DNA of 52,790 nucleotides from Bradyrhizobium sp. in8p8 (lineage in GTDB: Bacteria; Pseudomonadota; Alphaproteobacteria; Rhizobiales; Xanthobacteraceae). The stretch lies in the NCBI RefSeq assembly GCF_000426845.1, contig NZ_AUGD01000028.1:1-52790 (forward strand). Reading direction: 5' to 3'. The translations under genes and the position numbers were made by a program. Below, piece after piece: positions 41,953-50,674 of this stretch (within the stretch, counting starts at the first letter, position 1; each line of letters begins with the position of its first letter). Under the pieces are notes generated by a model. It ran no database searches. It saw only the letters and a list, made by a program, of their open reading frames with translations, and had not been told where the DNA came from.

Positions 41953-42771
41953 ATGAAACCAAACGACATTCAACAAGATGGCCCAATCCTGTCGATGAAC
42001 AGCGTGGAGGTGCTTTACAATTCGGTCATGCTCGCCATCAAGGGCGTGTCGATTGAGGTGCCCTACGGCGGAATGGTCGCGCTCCTCGGATCCAATGGAG
42101 CTGGGAAGAGTACCACATTGAAAGCCATAAGCGGCCTTCTGAGCGCAGAACGCGGAAAGGTAAGCCGGGGCGAGATCCGCTTTGACGGTAGAGTGATCGG
42201 CGACAATCCGCCTCAGCAGCGTGTCGGACTGGGGATTTGCCACGTGATCGAGGGGCGCCGAGTTTTCGAGCATCTTACGCCAGATGAGAACCTCGAGGCT
42301 GCCGCTCCGATGTCATTGTCGAGAACGCGGGTCGCATCGGAGAAGGCGCGCATTTACGACTACTTTCCGCGTCTAGCTGAGCGAAAATCTTCGCTTGCCG
42401 GATATCTTTCGGGCGGTGAACAGCAGATGCTCGCAATCGGACGGGCCTTAATGACGCAGCCGCGCTTGCTCATGCTGGACGAGCCAAGTCTGGGTCTGGC
42501 TCCGTTTCTGGTCGCCGAGATTTTCGAGATCATCAAACGGATCAATCGCGATCATGGCCTATCCGTCCTGCTTGTCGAGCAAAATGCGCTCGCAGCTCTC
42601 GATATCGTCTCGCGTGGCTATCTGATCGAGAATGGACGTGTCGTCATGCACGACACGGCAGAGAGGCTGAAAGCAAACTCCGATATTCAGGAGTTTTACC
42701 TCGGGGGCAGTCAAGCCAAGAGTTTCCACGACATCAAGCACTATCGCAGACGCAAGCGCTGGCTCAGCTGA
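41953..42771 (+). CDS. livF: Branched-chain-type ABC importer ATPase (LivF)
   Basis: A 272-residue ATPase: Walker A G-S-N-G-A-G-K-S-T, E-G-R-R-V-F-E-H-L-T, signature L-S-G-G-E-Q-Q-M-L-A, Walker B L-L-M-L-D-E-P-S-L-G-L and V-E-Q-N. The C-terminal 25 residues are rich in Arg and Lys (Y-R-R-R-K-R) and longer than in typical LivF. It is the second ATPase of the importer. Confidence 0.92.
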   Translation: MKPNDIQQDGPILSMNSVEVLYNSVMLAIKGVSIEVPYGGMVALLGSNGAGKSTTLKAISGLLSAERGKVSRGEIRFDGRVIGDNPPQQRVGLGICHVIEGRRVFEHLTPDENLEAAAPMSLSRTRVASEKARIYDYFPRLAERKSSLAGYLSGGEQQMLAIGRALMTQPRLLMLDEPSLGLAPFLVAEIFEIIKRINRDHGLSVLLVEQNALAALDIVSRGYLIENGRVVMHDTAERLKANSDIQEFYLGGSQAKSFHDIKHYRRRKRWLS

Positions 42772-42812
42772 TCAGAACGCCCCAATGTGTCAGTTGTGAA
42801 CGGAGGAGACTC

Positions 42813-44060
42813 ATGATGGGATTTTTCAAATACTCAGTGGCTGCGGCAATCGCTGGCATTGTGGCGCTTTCGGTAGCTCCGCCTGCCGGCGCCGCACAAC
42901 CGCTGAAGCTCGGCGTCTGCTACGACCTAAGCAAGGCCTACACGTTCGCCACGCCTCAGGTATCGCAGGCGGCACAGGATCTGGTCGCGCTAACCAATCT
43001 CAAGGGTGGGATCGGGGGCGCTCCGATCGAAGTCATCGTGCAAGACCACGGCAATGAGCCGCAACGCGGCATCGAATGCTACGAGAAACTTAAGCGGGAA
43101 GGCGTGTTCATCTTTGACACGCTGTCGACTCCCGTTTCAATCGCCATGTTGCCGCGAGTTATGCAGGACAAGAACATCCTCATCCAAGCACTAGTTGGCC
43201 GCGGAGACGCTGTCGATGGCGGCGTATTCGGGTGGGTTTTTCCGCTGGGTCCTACTTATTGGGGACAGGTTGCCAATAATGTTGCCTACTTAAAGCAGGT
43301 GCACGCTGGCAACCTGCGCGGGGTAAAAATCGGCTTTGTCTATCTCGACTATCCGTTCGGACAGGAGCCGATTCCAATTTTACAGACGCTCGCCAAGGTG
43401 GAAGGATTTGAATTGAAGCTCTATCCGGTGCCGCTCCCTGGCAAAGATCAGACGAGTGTCTGGACCCAAGTGCGCCGTGACCAGCCAGATCACATCATTA
43501 GCTGGCTGCTAGCGGGAGCGCATGTCGTGGCATCCAAGGAGATGAAGCGCAATGGTATCCCAATGGATAAGTACATCTCGGTTAATTGGTTGAACGAAGT
43601 TGACATTGCCAATATCGGCGCTGAGGCTGCAAAAGGATTGAAGCGTGGCACCAACGTCGCGGGCGGTCAGGATATTCCAGTGATTCAAGAGATTATTGCT
43701 GAGCTTTACAAGAAGGGTAAGGGCAGCGGGCCAGAGAAGAATCTCAAAGATGTATACTACAACACCGGACTAGCGATGTACTCGATGGTCCTTGAAGGCG
43801 CTCGCCAAGCTGCCAAGTTGCATGGCACTCCAATTTCCTCCGCCACAATGCGCGAGGGTCTCCAAAATATCGCAAGTTACGATGCCGGTGGACTTATGGC
43901 GCCGGTAACTGTGACATCAAGCGATCACGGCGGTGGTGGGAAGACCCGCATCGAGATGTGGGATGGAGAAAAATGGATACCCCAAACAGAATGGATCGCC
44001 GCCTACACAGATATCATCTGGGAAGTGGTAAGGAAAAGTTCTTCCAACTATCACAACTAG
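42813..44060 (+). CDS. livK: Periplasmic substrate-binding protein of the importer, copy 1
   Basis: A 415-residue type I periplasmic binding protein with a signal peptide: M-M-G-F-F-K, a hydrophobic core and an A-G-A-A cut site near residue 28. The mature start P-L-K-L-G-V-C-Y-D-L-S-K is followed by V-Q-D-H-G-N-E-P-Q-R-G-I-E-C-Y-E. It captures the substrate for LivHM. A GGAGGAG site supports the start. The mature domain is closely similar to copy 2 along its entire length. Confidence 0.9.
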   Translation: MMGFFKYSVAAAIAGIVALSVAPPAGAAQPLKLGVCYDLSKAYTFATPQVSQAAQDLVALTNLKGGIGGAPIEVIVQDHGNEPQRGIECYEKLKREGVFIFDTLSTPVSIAMLPRVMQDKNILIQALVGRGDAVDGGVFGWVFPLGPTYWGQVANNVAYLKQVHAGNLRGVKIGFVYLDYPFGQEPIPILQTLAKVEGFELKLYPVPLPGKDQTSVWTQVRRDQPDHIISWLLAGAHVVASKEMKRNGIPMDKYISVNWLNEVDIANIGAEAAKGLKRGTNVAGGQDIPVIQEIIAELYKKGKGSGPEKNLKDVYYNTGLAMYSMVLEGARQAAKLHGTPISSATMREGLQNIASYDAGGLMAPVTVTSSDHGGGGKTRIEMWDGEKWIPQTEWIAAYTDIIWEVVRKSSSNYHN

Positions 44061-44162
44061 CACTTGAAGACATGACGAACGCCAACTCCGTTCAGCAGCG
44101 CTCTTAAAGGCCGAGGACAGCAGAAGGCGTACTGAAATTCGACCAACAGATTGGGAGGTAGA

Positions 44163-45413
44163 ATGTTAATCGGGAAGGTGACAAAGGGCTTGGCGGTCGC
44201 TGCCGCTCTCAGTGCCGCAGGCTGGACAGACGCTTTGGCTCAGGAAGGAACCCTGAAGTTCGGCTTGTGCTTCGATCTAAGCAAATCCTACACGTTCGTC
44301 TCGCCACAGGTGGCGCAAGCTGCGCAAGACCTTGCCGCCCTGACGAATATTAAGGGTGGTATCGAAGGGCACAAGGTAGAGATCGTGGTTCAGGACCACG
44401 GCAACGAGCCCCAACGCGGCATTGAATGCTACGAAAGGCTTAAACGTGACGGCGTGTTCGTATTCGACATGCTGTCGACACCGGTGTCGATAGCTGTCCT
44501 ACCGCGGATCATGAAGGATAAGAACATTTTGATGCAGTCATCGGTCGGACGCGGTGATGCCGTTGACGGCTCGGTGTTCACGCAAATCTTCCCCGTGGGT
44601 GCGACTTATTGGGGGCAAGCCGCCAACGATATCGCCTACATCAAACAACAGCGCAGCGGCGATTTGAAGGGGGCCAAGATCGGATTTATCTATCTCGACT
44701 ATCCCTTCGGTCAGGAGCCGATCGGTGTCTTGAAGACACTCGCTGAACGCGAAGGCTTCGAGTTGAAGCTCTACCCGGTGCCGTTGCCCGGCAGCGATCA
44801 GACGAGCGCTTGGACGCAGGTAAGGCGCGACCGGCCTGATTTCATGATCAGCTGGCTCCTGGCCGGAGGACATGTCGTCGCGGCCAAAGAAATGAAGCGC
44901 AACGGCTATCCGATCGAAAAGTACATTTCGGTCAACTGGCTTAACGAGGTGGATATTGCCAATATTGGTCCCGATGTTGCCAAGGGCATCAAGCGTGGCA
45001 CAAACGTGGTCGGCGGCCAGGATATTCCCATCATTAAGGAAATAATGGCTGAGCTTTACGCAAAGGGTAAGGGAAGTGGCCCCGAAAAAAACCTGAAAGA
45101 TGTGTATTACAACTTGGGTCTCGCCAACTACTCGGTTGCCTTTCAAGCCGCACGAAATGCGGTGAAACAAGCCGGTTGGCCAGTGACCGCCGCATCGATG
45201 AAAGTTGGCTATGAGAGCCTCAAGGATTTCGATGCCAATGGCCTTCTTGCCCCTTTGACCGTCACTGCTCAAGATCATGGTGGCGGAGGCAAGACAAGAA
45301 TCGAAATGTGGGACGGTCAGAAGTGGGTGCCGCAGACCGGCTGGCTGGCGGACTATCAGGACCTCATCTGGCAGATCGTGAAAACGAGTTCATCCGGATT
45401 TAAGGCCGAATAG
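44163..45413 (+). CDS. Periplasmic substrate-binding protein of the importer, copy 2
   Basis: A 416-residue binding protein starting at 44163 after GGGAGG (an upstream in-frame TTG at 44151 is less likely). The signal peptide ends at A-L-A-Q near residue 28. The mature part shares long runs with copy 1, for example Q-D-H-G-N-E-P-Q-R-G-I-E-C-Y-E and V-N-W-L-N-E-V-D-I-A-N-I-G, so this is a tandem duplication. Signal peptides differ, and differences elsewhere may tune ligand preference. It is followed by a stem-loop at 45459. Confidence 0.9.
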   Translation: MLIGKVTKGLAVAAALSAAGWTDALAQEGTLKFGLCFDLSKSYTFVSPQVAQAAQDLAALTNIKGGIEGHKVEIVVQDHGNEPQRGIECYERLKRDGVFVFDMLSTPVSIAVLPRIMKDKNILMQSSVGRGDAVDGSVFTQIFPVGATYWGQAANDIAYIKQQRSGDLKGAKIGFIYLDYPFGQEPIGVLKTLAEREGFELKLYPVPLPGSDQTSAWTQVRRDRPDFMISWLLAGGHVVAAKEMKRNGYPIEKYISVNWLNEVDIANIGPDVAKGIKRGTNVVGGQDIPIIKEIMAELYAKGKGSGPEKNLKDVYYNLGLANYSVAFQAARNAVKQAGWPVTAASMKVGYESLKDFDANGLLAPLTVTAQDHGGGGKTRIEMWDGQKWVPQTGWLADYQDLIWQIVKTSSSGFKAE

Positions 45414-45458
45414 TTCCGGCGATCCCGTTGGCTCAAATCCTACGTGTCGGCGGGTGCA

Positions 45459-45474
45459 ACCGCCCGGGGGCGGT
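45459..45474. terminator. Stem-loop after the importer operon
   Basis: ACCGCC-CGGG-GGCGGT can form a 6-base-pair GC-rich hairpin 46 bases after the second binding-protein gene. No T run follows, so it may be a processing or weak terminator structure, not a proven terminator. Confidence 0.4.
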
Positions 45475-45529
45475 GGATAATGCATCCGCCGCCGACTGCC
45501 AACCTTCAGCGCGAAAGCCAGTGAACTCC

Positions 45530-46312
45530 ATGATCGATAGTCCAATCGAAGTCAGCGTCGAAGAAGATATTGCTACCGTTCTTATCAATCGTCCTGACCG
45601 CAAGAACGCGCTATCTGTGGCGGCGGCTAATGGACTGGCCGATGCCTGGGACCGGATCGAAGCGGACAGCAAGATCCGGGCGGTAATTCTAACCTCTGCC
45701 GACTGTGGCGTCTTCAGCGCGGGGCTTGACCTCAAGGAGGCGGCCGAGATCGCTCGCAACGAACAGATCGATATCCTGTCCAAAATGCGCGATCCTTTCC
45801 ACGAGCGCATGCGCACGTGCTCCAAGCCAATCATTGCCGCGATGACCGGCTCGCTGATGGCGGGCGGAATGATGCTGTCGCTGATGTGCGATCTGCGCGT
45901 CGGTCTCAAAGGGACTAAGGCCGGCATCACGGAGGTAAAGATCGGTCGTGGCTCGCCCTGGGCCGCTCCGGCCCTCTATATGCTACCTCAGGCAATCCTT
46001 ATGGAGATCGTTCTGACGGGCGATCTCATGCCAATTGAACGGCTGCACGATTACGGTTTCACTAATTATCTTGAAGATACACCACACGCTGTGCGCTCTC
46101 GTGCCAAGGATTTGGCTATGCGCATTGCCAACGGTGCGCCATTGTCTGTCATTGCTGCCAAAGCCAGTGTTCGCTCGACGATGGACCTCGGATGCCGCGA
46201 GGGACTGGTAGAGGGTAAACGCCTTCACGAAGTTGTCTATGCCAGCCAAGACGCAATCGAAGGTCCCAGAGCGTTTGCCGAAAAGCGCAAACCGGTCTGG
46301 CAGGGCAGGTAA
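45530..46312 (+). CDS. Crotonase-family enoyl-CoA hydratase/isomerase
   Basis: A 260-residue crotonase. The start at 45530 is chosen from the family-like opening I-D-S-P-I-E-V-S-V-E; the frame extends to 45428 without coding character. V-F-S-A-G-L-D-L and the oxyanion turn M-A-G-G-M-M-L-S-L are visible; the first Glu position is Met, while the second region has I-T-E-V-K-I-G with Glu. The following P-W-A-A-P is unusual. One acid residue suggests isomerase- or hydrolase-like chemistry. It is co-oriented with the dehydrogenase downstream. Confidence 0.85.
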   Translation: MIDSPIEVSVEEDIATVLINRPDRKNALSVAAANGLADAWDRIEADSKIRAVILTSADCGVFSAGLDLKEAAEIARNEQIDILSKMRDPFHERMRTCSKPIIAAMTGSLMAGGMMLSLMCDLRVGLKGTKAGITEVKIGRGSPWAAPALYMLPQAILMEIVLTGDLMPIERLHDYGFTNYLEDTPHAVRSRAKDLAMRIANGAPLSVIAAKASVRSTMDLGCREGLVEGKRLHEVVYASQDAIEGPRAFAEKRKPVWQGR

Positions 46313-46362
46313 GGGTGCGCGTGATCTAGCGGCTCTGTCGGGAGATCAGAACGCAAGGTTCC

Positions 46363-47640
46363 GTGACGAGCGTTGCCTATTTAGAAACTAGCGGGGCGAT
46401 CGCAGTGGGCAGTGTTGCGTTTGAACTTCCCGAGTACGTCGTTGAAGTGCGCGATGGCGTTCTGCGTTTTGTCGATTCGCAGGTCGTGCCGCTGATCGAT
46501 GGGAATCGCACGCTTCTCGAAGATCAGCGACGGCTGTACGACGAATATGGTCGATACAGCGCCGAAGTACGCACGTTGATCCAACAAGTTAGGATGCTTT
46601 CGGCCGAAGCCGGCTTCTATGCGATGTGCGCACCGGCGGAAATCGGGGGAGGTGGGCTGGGGCACCTTGTCTACTACGTGGCCTGGGAGGCGATATATCG
46701 CCGGCTCGGGGGGCAGGGCGTCATTATTCCCTGGGTCATTGCACACTGGGCTTTCGGGCCCAGCCGACTGCTCACCCAGGTCACAGAGGTAGCCCGCGAG
46801 AGATGCTTGGCGGGCATGATGGCCGGGAAGACATCGATGTGCTTTGGTCTTTCCGAGCCGGGGGCCGGCTCAGACGCCAGCATGATCAAGACGCGGGCTG
46901 ACAAGACCGGAACAGGCTGGAAAATCTCTGGCCGCAAGCTCTGGACAACCAACGCTCCCACTGCGGAATGGTGCATTGTTTTCGCCGTCACCGACGTCGA
47001 GAAAGCTGTGCGAAAGGCTGGAGGCATCAGCGCATTTCTCGTTCCAACCGATGCACGAGGATTTCATGTTGAGAGCGTCGTGCGCTTGTTTGGTCACGTT
47101 GGCGGGCACGAGGGCGCTCTTGTGCTTGAGGAGGTAGAGGTACACCCTTGGCAATTGGTCGGCGAGCTCGACCAGGGATTCAAGATCGCACTATATGGAG
47201 GCTCGCTGGGTCGGGTCTACAACGCCGCCCGAGCTGTCGGACAGGGAAGATGGGCGCTGGAAATGGCCATCGACTATTCGAAGCAACGTGAGGCCTTCGG
47301 TTCAAAGATCGCGGAGTATCAAGCCGTCTCGTTTCCGATAGCCGAAGCAGCTACGGAATTGCACGCTGCGCACCTGATGGGATTGAATGCAGCGATGCTC
47401 CTCGACCGCGGCGATAAAGCGCCGAAGGAGCTTTCGATGGCAAAGGCCTATTCGGTACAAGCCGGATTTCGCGCCGTGGATCGTGCAATTCAGACACACG
47501 GCGGCATGGGATTGACGAACGAAATCGGTCTTGTTCACGCCTGGCAAGACCTGAGAATCGTCAACATTGCCGACGGCACGAATGAAATCCCGACGCGAAT
47601 GATTGCCCAGCGATTACTGTCAGGTGACGTCGATCTCTAA
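46363..47640 (+). CDS. Acyl-CoA dehydrogenase with Asp at the catalytic-base position
   Basis: A 425-residue FAD dehydrogenase from a GTG with AAGG upstream. G-L-S-E-P-G-A-G-S-D-A-S near residue 167, L-W-T-T-N-A, and the C-terminal I-A-D-G-T-N-E-I-P place Asp where medium-chain enzymes have Glu; helix G reads S-L-G-R-V-Y with no Glu. It shares the Asp substitution with the dehydrogenase at 17272 although the two are otherwise not close. About 35 residues longer at the N-terminus than most family members. The last intact gene before the decayed right end. Confidence 0.86.
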   Translation: MTSVAYLETSGAIAVGSVAFELPEYVVEVRDGVLRFVDSQVVPLIDGNRTLLEDQRRLYDEYGRYSAEVRTLIQQVRMLSAEAGFYAMCAPAEIGGGGLGHLVYYVAWEAIYRRLGGQGVIIPWVIAHWAFGPSRLLTQVTEVARERCLAGMMAGKTSMCFGLSEPGAGSDASMIKTRADKTGTGWKISGRKLWTTNAPTAEWCIVFAVTDVEKAVRKAGGISAFLVPTDARGFHVESVVRLFGHVGGHEGALVLEEVEVHPWQLVGELDQGFKIALYGGSLGRVYNAARAVGQGRWALEMAIDYSKQREAFGSKIAEYQAVSFPIAEAATELHAAHLMGLNAAMLLDRGDKAPKELSMAKAYSVQAGFRAVDRAIQTHGGMGLTNEIGLVHAWQDLRIVNIADGTNEIPTRMIAQRLLSGDVDL

Positions 47641-47692
47641 GCCCGGGCGGAAGTTGACGATGTGTCTGCCGTCGCTTCCCGCGGCCAAACGG

Positions 47693-48561
47693 TCAGGTGA
47701 ACCGAAGTTGCACCTCCATGGCGATGGTCCCGCCCGACGTCATTGCCCACAGCTCGGCGCCGGCGCCGCCGTTGACCGGACGTCCGGCGACGTTGAACGG
47801 CGCAGTATCGAACAAGGGTGCGCGTGCGCGTTGCGTAAACGAGGCGATAGTCCTGCTCGCATTGTTGTCCCGGACGAGATCAATGAGACATTGCTGCGAA
47901 TAAGGGCCGTGCACCACCAGCCCGGGGTAGCCCTCCACGGTCATCGCGTAAGTCCGATCGTAGTGAATACGATGCGGATTGAAGGTCACAGCAGAATAGC
48001 GGAAGAGCGATACCGGATCCGTTGTGATCTGCCGCGTCCAAGGTAGATCGGCGGGCGGCGTGTCTCGTTTCGGTATCCCGCTTTTCTCACCCGGCTTTAC
48101 GGCGTCGCGAAACACGGTGAAACTCTCCTCCACGATCGCGAGGCCGCATGGCGAGAATATGCGTCGCGTTTGTGTGGCAAAGATGAGTGGGCCGTACTGC
48201 CGGAACGCAACGTCATGTCCGTCAGCTCCGTCTCACGTTTGAGGGCGTCTCCCACGAGGAGCGGATGATGAAACGTCAGACTTGTCCCCGCGTACATGCG
48301 TCGCGGAAACGGCACATCGGGAATGACGCCTCCCGAAGTTGGCAGGCCATCCTCGCCCAGCGTCGCCCTGCGCGCGAATGAATTGAAATAGGCGAGGTGC
48401 CATCCGGGCGGAATCGCTTCACCCTTGGTAGGTACCGCATCGTCTCGATCGAATGCCGCGACTAGACCGAAGAGGGGCGCTCGCGTAGCTTCGTCTTCTT
48501 CCACGATCTTGGTGCCTATGTGTTTGCGCAAGCCGTCAATGTCGATTTCGGCAGCCATCAT
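47693..48561 (-). pseudogene. FAS1-like/HTD2-type hydroxyacyl-CoA dehydratase, frameshifted
   Basis: Two minus-strand frames make one double-hotdog dehydratase. The N-terminal part (from 48561) includes P-P-G-W-H-L-A-Y-F and R-R-M-Y-A-G and ends near T-L-R-S-G. The C-terminal part begins G-P-L-I-F-A-T-Q-T-R-R and contains the catalytic hotdog helix F-N-P-H-R-I-H-Y-D with V-H-G-P. The frames switch near 48190-48205, so one or two bases were lost or gained there. Intact relatives dehydrate 3-hydroxyacyl-CoA or mesaconyl-type substrates. If the shift is real the gene is dead. Confidence 0.75.
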
Positions 48562-48563
48562 CG

Positions 48564-48876
48564 TTATCCCGAGCTGGGTACGGACATGTCGGTCGCGGGG
48601 GCTGCCAGAACGAATCCAGGCAGAGTGAGGCCAGGTTTCGCTTTCTCAAAGACGAGGCGGACGGACATGCCGATATCGAGCCGTGTGTCCGCAGGGGCAT
48701 GTAGCCGCGCCAGCATGCGTACACCTTCCTCCAGATCGACCGTCACCAGCGTGTAGGGCAGATCGGACCTGTAACCGTCGTGAAACGGATGATGCGTGAT
48801 CGTCCAGCTGTGAATTGTACCTTGCCCCGATGCTTCGACCCACCGGGTTTCGAAAGAATGGCACGCATCGCATACC
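48564..48876 (-). pseudogene. DUF35/OB-fold protein, N-terminally truncated
   Basis: The minus strand gives the second half of a zinc-ribbon/OB-fold (DUF35) protein: C-D-A-C-H-S-F-E-T-R-W-V-E-A-S-G-Q-G-T-I, then L-P-Y-T-L-V-T-V-D-L-E-E-G and the stop at 48564. The first zinc-binding Cys pair is missing, as the sequence changes near 48876 to an SDR fragment on the plus strand. DUF35 proteins partner SCP-x-like thiolases in acyl-CoA chain shortening, and a dead thiolase lies nearby (49492). Confidence 0.65.
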
Positions 48877-49258
48877 GGCCGAAGCGGCCTCCGCGCTGAA
48901 GGAGCGCGGGTTTGACAATGTCATGGGCGTCCAGGCCGACGTTCGAAACTACGAACAGGTTTCCGAGGCGGTGCGCGCGGTGGTCCATCGGTTCGGATCG
49001 CTGGACATTCTGGTGAACAATGCGGCGGGAAATTTTTTCTGCCCAACGGCCGCGATGTCTTCGAACGCATGGAAGACGGTCGTTGATATCGATCTCAATG
49101 GCACGTTCCACGGTTGCCGCGCCGCCTATGAACATCTCGATGCGTCGAGTGGCGGCGGCTGCATCATCAACAACATTACCATGCAGGCGCTGTCGGGATA
49201 GCCGGGCGCGGCGCATGCCGCCGCTGCCAAGGCCGGCATCCTGTCGCTGACGCGAACG
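48870..49258 (+). pseudogene. SDR oxidoreductase fragment with an in-frame stop
   Basis: The middle of a short-chain dehydrogenase: A-S-A-L-K-E-R-G-F-D-N-V, L-D-I-L-V-N-N-A-A-G-N-F, then I-I-N-N-I-T-M-Q-A-L-S-G, a TAG at 49199-49201, and A-A-A-A-K-A-G-I-L-S-L-T-R-T-L beyond it. The N-terminal nucleotide loop and the C-terminus are missing. N-N-A-A-G-N-F and the A-K-A-G stretch resemble the 2,4-dienoyl-CoA reductase SDRs. It ends abruptly against an ATP-grasp piece. Confidence 0.7.
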
Positions 49259-49390
49259 CTGTTCGGACGCACGGCACACGGCCTGCGCGAGGGCATCCAC
49301 ATTCGCGAGAGCCGCGTTGCGATAGCCGGACAGCAGCCTGCCGCCGCGCAGCGACTGGATCATCTCCAGCGCTTCGGCTTCGATCTGCAA
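49259..49390 (-). pseudogene. ATP-grasp acyl-CoA synthetase fragment, inverted segment
   Basis: On the minus strand about 44 residues match the ATP-grasp part of NDP-forming acyl-CoA synthetases: M-I-Q-S-L-R-G-G-R-L-L-S-G-Y-R-N and V-D-A-L-A-Q-A-V. The continuing C-terminal end of the same protein lies directly after it but on the plus strand, so this 130-base piece is inverted relative to the rest. It cannot be translated as part of a normal protein. Confidence 0.6.
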
Positions 49391-49495
49391 GACCACGTCG
49401 CCGAGCTGGATATCAACCCCGTGAAACTGTCGGCCGTCAGCGCAACCGCTGTCGATGCGCTGATCGTGCTGCGCGAGAAAGAGGATAAGCAATGA
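49391..49495 (+). pseudogene. ATP-grasp acyl-CoA synthetase, C-terminal end
   Basis: The plus-strand frame V-A-E-L-D-I-N-P-V-K-L and A-V-D-A-L-I-V-L-R is the usual C-terminal end of the ATP-grasp domain of NDP-forming acyl-CoA synthetases. The stop overlaps the thiolase start by ATGA, as expected of an originally intact operon of synthetase and thiolase. The remainder of the gene is lost or inverted (49259-49390). Confidence 0.6.
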
Positions 49496-50662
49496 ACAAG
49501 TCAGCTTCAGGCAGGGTCGCGATCGTCGGTGTCGGCGAATCCGACATCGGCAAGGTCCCCAACATGACCGGTCTCGGATTGAACGCGCAGGCCGCCAAGC
49601 GCGCGCTCGACGATGCCGGTCTCAAGGTGTCGGACATCGACGGGGTTCTGACCGCGTACTCCTTCACCGAACCGTACTTCATGCTCGGATCGGTGTTGTG
49701 TGAATATCTTGGCCTCAAGCCGCGGTACAATGCGTCGGTCATCGTCGGCGGCGGATCACCCGCTGTGATGCTGAAGCACGCTACGGAAGCGATCCTGGCC
49801 GGCAGCGCGGACACCATCCTGGTCTGCGCCGGGGAGAACAGGGCGACGGGTCAATCGCGTGATTCCGCCGTGTCGGCGTTGCTGGCGGTGGGCCATCCGT
49901 ACTTCGAGCAGCCCTATGGCGGATCGATCCCCGGCTTCTACGCCATGATCGCGCAACGGCATATGCATGTGTATGGCACGACCCGCGAGCACCTCGCGCA
50001 TATCGCTGTGAATACCCGTCGGCACGCGCTGCTGCATCCCAATGCGCATATGAAGACGCCGATCACCTTGCAGGATGTGCTGTCGGCGAAGCCGATCGCC
50101 GATCCGTTTGGGATGCTGGATTGCTGCCTGATCTCGGATGCAGGCGGCGCGTTCATCGTGACGTCGGCCGAGCGCGCCAAGGATCTCAAATCCAAGCCGG
50201 CCTATCTGCTGGGCATCGGAGAACATCACACGCACGAACACATCATGTGCGCGCCAAGCCTGACGGAATTGGCGCAAAGGAATCCGGCAAGCGCGCCTAC
50301 GAGATGGCTGGCGTCAAGCCGTCCGACATCGACGTCGCGCAACTCTACGACTGCTTCTCCATCGTCCCGCTGATCGAGCTGGAAGAGCGCGGGTTCTGCG
50401 AGCCGGGCGAGGGCGGCGCTTCTTTGCCGACGGCCGAGCCTCGATCGGCGGAAAGCTGCCGATCAACACCCATGGCGGAATGCTGTCGCACGCTCATGCA
50501 GGCGCTGCGGGCGGCTTGTTCGGCATCGTGGAAGGCGTCCGGCAACTTCGTGGCGGGCTTGGCCCGCGCCAGGTCGAGGGTGCCGAACTCGCTCTGGTCC
50601 ACAACGAGGGTGGCATTCTGTCATCCCACTGCACACTCATTCTTGGCAACCAACCCAACTGA
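49492..50662 (+). pseudogene. SCP-x/lipid-transfer-type thiolase, two frameshifts
   Basis: Three successive frames form a thiolase: V-A-I-V-G-V-G-E-S, then L-V-C-A-G-E-N-R and D-A-G-G-A-F-I-V in the first; G-K-R-A-Y-E-M-A-G-V-K-P-S-D-I-D-V-A-Q-L-Y-D-C-F in the second; and L-P-I-N-T-H-G-G-M-L-S-H-A-H in the third. Single-base losses near 50271 (T-E-F-G-A would be expected) and near 50420 explain both shifts. It has the His and Asp of the nondecarboxylating thiolase fold. It was the only thiolase-like gene seen in the window, and it appears dead. It precedes a MaoC gene. Confidence 0.8.
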
Positions 50663-50674
50663 CGAGAGAAGACA

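Noticed and set aside
48743..49492. Long minus-strand frame read as one gene
   Set aside because: Only the part at 49259-49390 shows a protein family; the rest is antisense to the SDR and ATP-grasp pieces.
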